Shown here piece after piece: positions 61,198 through 64,000 of a stretch of DNA of 64,000 nt. The notes under the pieces were generated by a model, which was given only the letters and a program-made list of their open reading frames with translations, was not told the DNA's origin and did no database searches. The position numbers and the translations under genes are program-made. Position 1 is the stretch's first letter, and each line of letters starts with the position of its first letter. This stretch comes from Anaerolineales bacterium (GTDB taxonomy: Bacteria; Chloroflexota; Anaerolineae; 4572-78; J111): positions 133,640 to 197,639 of the forward strand of contig JACKAU010000015.1 in NCBI GenBank assembly GCA_020634855.1, read 5' to 3'.

Positions 61198-63666
61198 ATG
61201 TCCAAATCGTTTACGAGCATCGTTGCTTCACTTGTCCTATTGGTCGGATTAGCCACCGTCGCCACCGCAGCCTCGCCCAAGCCCGCGCCGACGCCGTCAG
61301 TTGTTTTCGAAGAAATGAACGAAGAGGCGGGCGGCAATTTAGAAGTTTACTGGGATGAAGATACCGGCATCCCCCGTTTCTTGGTTGGAGAGATTGCGCC
61401 CGAGGCGGCGAGCATCGCCGGTTATGATAACCAGCCTCACACAGCGGAAGCAAGGGCGCGGGCGTACTTCCGCCAACACGCCGATCTGTACCAAATGGAA
61501 GACCCCGACACCGAACTGGTTTTGCAAAAGCTGAACCAGGATGACCTGGGCATGGCCCACGTCCACTTTCGGCAAGAGTTTGAGGGGGTTCCGGTCTGGG
61601 GCGCGGTGATGGCGGTTCATCTTCAGGCTGATGGTCAAGTTGTCGCGGTTAACGGCGAGTATGTCCCCCACATTGCTCTGGATGTCTCACCTGCCCTCTC
61701 GTTTGACCAAGCCCTAGACCTTGCCCGCAGTGACCTGGGCGATGAGATGGCAGAACTACTGACCGACTACAGCCAATTGACCATTTACACCGACACGCCC
61801 ACGCCCACCTTGACCTGGCAAGTGACCCTCATTTCCGAAGCCGTTCCGGGCAACTGGATCTATTTCATCGATGCCCAAAGCGGGGCGGTGGTCTACCGAC
61901 TGAATCAGGTGGGACTGGTAAAGACACACCCCATAAACAACAGTGACGACGTTAGCACGAGTGCCGGTAAATCGATTGCCACGTACGACGCCAATTACAC
62001 CCGGACTTTACCGGCGACGCCGACGTGCACCAACAGCGACGGCACGTGCCCCGGCGGCGATGCCGATGAGAAAGCCGCCCATCGACATATGAGCATTGTG
62101 TATGATTACTTCAAAGAGACGTTTGGCCTTGATAGCTATGATGGCAAGGGGTCAACCATGATCGCTGCTGTGCATTTTGATGTTAAGGACGCTAGATGGT
62201 ACATTGATGGGTCTGGACGGGATTATACAATTTTCGGTGACGGGGATGGCGTAGAATGGAGTAGCCTCGCGCAGGCGTTGGATTTGGTAGCCCACGAATG
62301 GATACATGGTATCAATTGGCACCAGGCCGGATTAATTTACTCCGAACAACCGGGTATTATCCAAGAATCCTACGCCGATGTATTTGCAGTGCTGGTTGAT
62401 TATTATCACGATCCTGATAACGCAAACTGGTTGATGTTTGAAGATGTTTGGACCCCAGGTGTTGCAGGAGATGCGTCCCGTGATTTGTCCAATCCATCCA
62501 ACGGGGCAGCGGGCTTGTTCGATCCGAACAAACCCTTACAAGGCGGTCAGCCCGATCATATGGATCTTTATGTGGATTTAGCTAATTTCGGCGAGGTTGA
62601 TCGAGGAGGCATCCATGTCAACAACGGTATTCTCAATAAAGCGGCTTACCTTATTGCTGAAGGGGGAACATTTCACGGGGTTGTAGTCACTGGCATTGGG
62701 CAAGATAACCTGGCTCAAATCTATTTCCGAGCGCTGGCCCAATATCTGACTCCTACTTCTAACTTTATGGACCTACGAAGCGCCGTACGCCAGGCCTGCA
62801 CCGATCTCTTCGGCAGCGGGCACGCTCACTGCGCCTCAGTCCAGAATGGCTTCGCCGCGGTCGGACTTGGCGTACCGGCCTCATTTTCTCAGGTCTACCT
62901 GCCGCTGATAATGAACCCATCACCAGGCGGCAATGAACCACTATGCAGTCCGGTCGGAATTTATGGTCAAATAACTGAAAATGGTGCGCCGGTCAGTGAG
63001 TTTAGCATTGACCTCCGAAAGTGCACGAGTATTTACCTTAATCCCAGTTGCTCCATAGTCCGAACCACGAGTACGGATAGCAACGGTTGTTACAGCTTTG
63101 GCGACGCGGATACTTTGACCGAGACCATTGATGGTATTTATCCAAACTCGATCTACTCTGTGATTTATATCAACCCTTTATCTACATACAACAATCGTCT
63201 AGCTTATGGGGTTGGTGATCAAATTTATCTTTATAAAACCGGCGACAACGTACCTGGTGGGAATATCGAACTTAAGGATGTAACCTATATTTTTCCTTTG
63301 GGCGGCAGTACCGTAACCTTTCCAGTCACTTTTAGCTGGAACATCCGCAACCCATCAGAGATGTATCAGTGGAAATTGTACTCATCTAATTGGGAATTAC
63401 TTTACAGAGCATACGGGGATACAGAAGTTGGGGGTAACAGCTATACGCTAACCGGTCCCCCGCCGGGGGTTACCCTCAACCCCTCTGACACATATCTATG
63501 GGCTGTAGAGTTGTATACCAACGATAGCTTGGGCGCACCTTATTATGGTCGGTACATCAAATTCTCGGACACAACGGCCACAACCCTGCCTGATCCTGCG
63601 CCAGGGGAAAGGGTACCACCCGATCTTTTGCATTTGGAGTTGGAGGAGGTTGACCTACCGCAGTAG
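61198..63666 (+). CDS. Secreted thermolysin-like (M4) metallopeptidase
   Basis: 822 residues: signal peptide (SIVASLVLLVGLATVATA, ends about residue 25). An FTP/PepSY-type propeptide comes next (EARARAYFRQHADLY, VPVWGAVMAVHLQADGQVVA). The M4 catalytic domain has zinc motif HEWIH (H366, E367, H370) and the third ligand in IIQESYADVFAVL. After the catalytic domain (about residue 570) come a Pro-rich linker and two beta domains (VGIYGQITENGAPVSEFSI; PVTFSWNIRNPSEMYQWKLY). ATG 61198 has GAGAGGGA before it; TATAAT at 61125-61130 is a possible -10 box. It lies downstream of the sugar transporter on the same strand with a 227-base gap and a small CACCACC/GGTGGTG hairpin. Confidence 0.93.
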   Translation: MSKSFTSIVASLVLLVGLATVATAASPKPAPTPSVVFEEMNEEAGGNLEVYWDEDTGIPRFLVGEIAPEAASIAGYDNQPHTAEARARAYFRQHADLYQMEDPDTELVLQKLNQDDLGMAHVHFRQEFEGVPVWGAVMAVHLQADGQVVAVNGEYVPHIALDVSPALSFDQALDLARSDLGDEMAELLTDYSQLTIYTDTPTPTLTWQVTLISEAVPGNWIYFIDAQSGAVVYRLNQVGLVKTHPINNSDDVSTSAGKSIATYDANYTRTLPATPTCTNSDGTCPGGDADEKAAHRHMSIVYDYFKETFGLDSYDGKGSTMIAAVHFDVKDARWYIDGSGRDYTIFGDGDGVEWSSLAQALDLVAHEWIHGINWHQAGLIYSEQPGIIQESYADVFAVLVDYYHDPDNANWLMFEDVWTPGVAGDASRDLSNPSNGAAGLFDPNKPLQGGQPDHMDLYVDLANFGEVDRGGIHVNNGILNKAAYLIAEGGTFHGVVVTGIGQDNLAQIYFRALAQYLTPTSNFMDLRSAVRQACTDLFGSGHAHCASVQNGFAAVGLGVPASFSQVYLPLIMNPSPGGNEPLCSPVGIYGQITENGAPVSEFSIDLRKCTSIYLNPSCSIVRTTSTDSNGCYSFGDADTLTETIDGIYPNSIYSVIYINPLSTYNNRLAYGVGDQIYLYKTGDNVPGGNIELKDVTYIFPLGGSTVTFPVTFSWNIRNPSEMYQWKLYSSNWELLYRAYGDTEVGGNSYTLTGPPPGVTLNPSDTYLWAVELYTNDSLGAPYYGRYIKFSDTTATTLPDPAPGERVPPDLLHLELEEVDLPQ

Positions 63667-63777
63667 GGTAGATGTGAAGACGCTTATGGAAATTTTCGTC
63701 CGGCAATTGCCCACATGCGGTTTCAACATGTTGCCTGGTGAGGTATAATATTACCATAGGATAAACAAGGATAAATC

Positions 63778-64000
63778 ATGAGGATACGGCGCGTTATCTG
63801 GTTACCGGATATTGAGGACAAACTTCTGCAAAAGCATGGTGTCTTGGCCGAGGAAGTTGAGGAAGTCCTATTCGATACGCCCCGGATTTACTTTGTGGAA
63901 AAGGGCAGCCGCGCCGATGAGGATCTCTATGCCGCAACCGGTCAGACGGAAGCAGGCCGCTATTTGATTGTATTTTTCATCTTGAAGCTAAATAATGAAG
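63778..64000 (+). CDS. BrnT-like toxin (3' end cut by window edge)
   Basis: At least 74 codons from ATG 63778 (AAGGA upstream; TATAAT at 63744-63749 is a possible -10). The protein reads IRRVIWLPDIEDKLLQKHGV, then AEEVEEVLFDTPRIYFVEKG and YAATGQTEAGRYLIVFF, the compact pattern of BrnT-type RNase toxins (KHGV..EEVEEVL..R...GRT..GRYLFV). A BrnA-like antitoxin would be expected just beyond base 64000; this cannot be seen here. Confidence 0.72.
   Translation, partial: MRIRRVIWLPDIEDKLLQKHGVLAEEVEEVLFDTPRIYFVEKGSRADEDLYAATGQTEAGRYLIVFFILKLNNE

Overview
This 64 kb window looks like chromosomal DNA from an uncultured or little-studied member of the Chloroflexota, most likely near Anaerolineae. That is an inference from gene families: DUF2079-, DUF2298- and DUF2723-type membrane proteins, a topoisomerase I with an N-terminal zinc-ribbon extension, and many GT-C glycosyltransferases. 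The DNA is moderately GC-rich with AT-rich gaps. No rRNA, tRNA or CRISPR array was seen.

Layout. Positions 1-1415 (minus) hold the front part of a Ser/Thr protein kinase with a TPR tail. From about 1.75 to 36 kb there is a run of thirteen large polytopic membrane proteins of the GT-C / PMT superfamily or close relatives, interrupted only by one SGNH hydrolase. One more (DUF2723 type) lies at 55-57 kb. Nine of these fourteen proteins carry one to three copies of the same C-terminal beta-sandwich-like module (about 15 copies in total). Two others share a second kind of C-terminal module. A Dpm1-like GT2 enzyme (35998-36783) and a mannose-1-phosphate guanylyltransferase (44023-45087) lie in the same window. 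They could supply GDP-mannose and polyprenyl-phosphate sugars to the GT-C enzymes, so the region probably builds a surface glycan or glycosylates exported proteins.

The stretch from 36.8 to 51.6 kb is mostly housekeeping: folK and folP (convergent, overlapping), a LuxR-HTH/TM/Kelch protein, ffh, rpsP, khpA, rimM, dprA, manC, topA, an M24 aminopeptidase, a Chloroflexota-type membrane protein of unknown function, and dgt. An AT-rich accessory patch follows (51.7-54.0 kb): a possible HhH-GPD DNA-glycosylase-like protein, a possible PD-(D/E)XK-like protein and a HicAB toxin-antitoxin pair with a clear promoter and palindromic operator. After the DUF2723 protein come an NCS2-type permease, an MFS transporter, a secreted thermolysin-like (M4) protease and the start of a BrnT-like toxin gene that runs off the right edge.

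The most unusual aspect is the repeat content. Heptanucleotide STRR-type tracts are inserted in frame in at least seven membrane-protein genes. Short nested-palindrome elements sit between genes, and one supplies the last codons and stop of a gene. There are 42/43-bp and 21-bp tandem arrays and G/C-run palindromes. One GT-C gene (33263-35838) carries a one-base frameshift at a G4 run.
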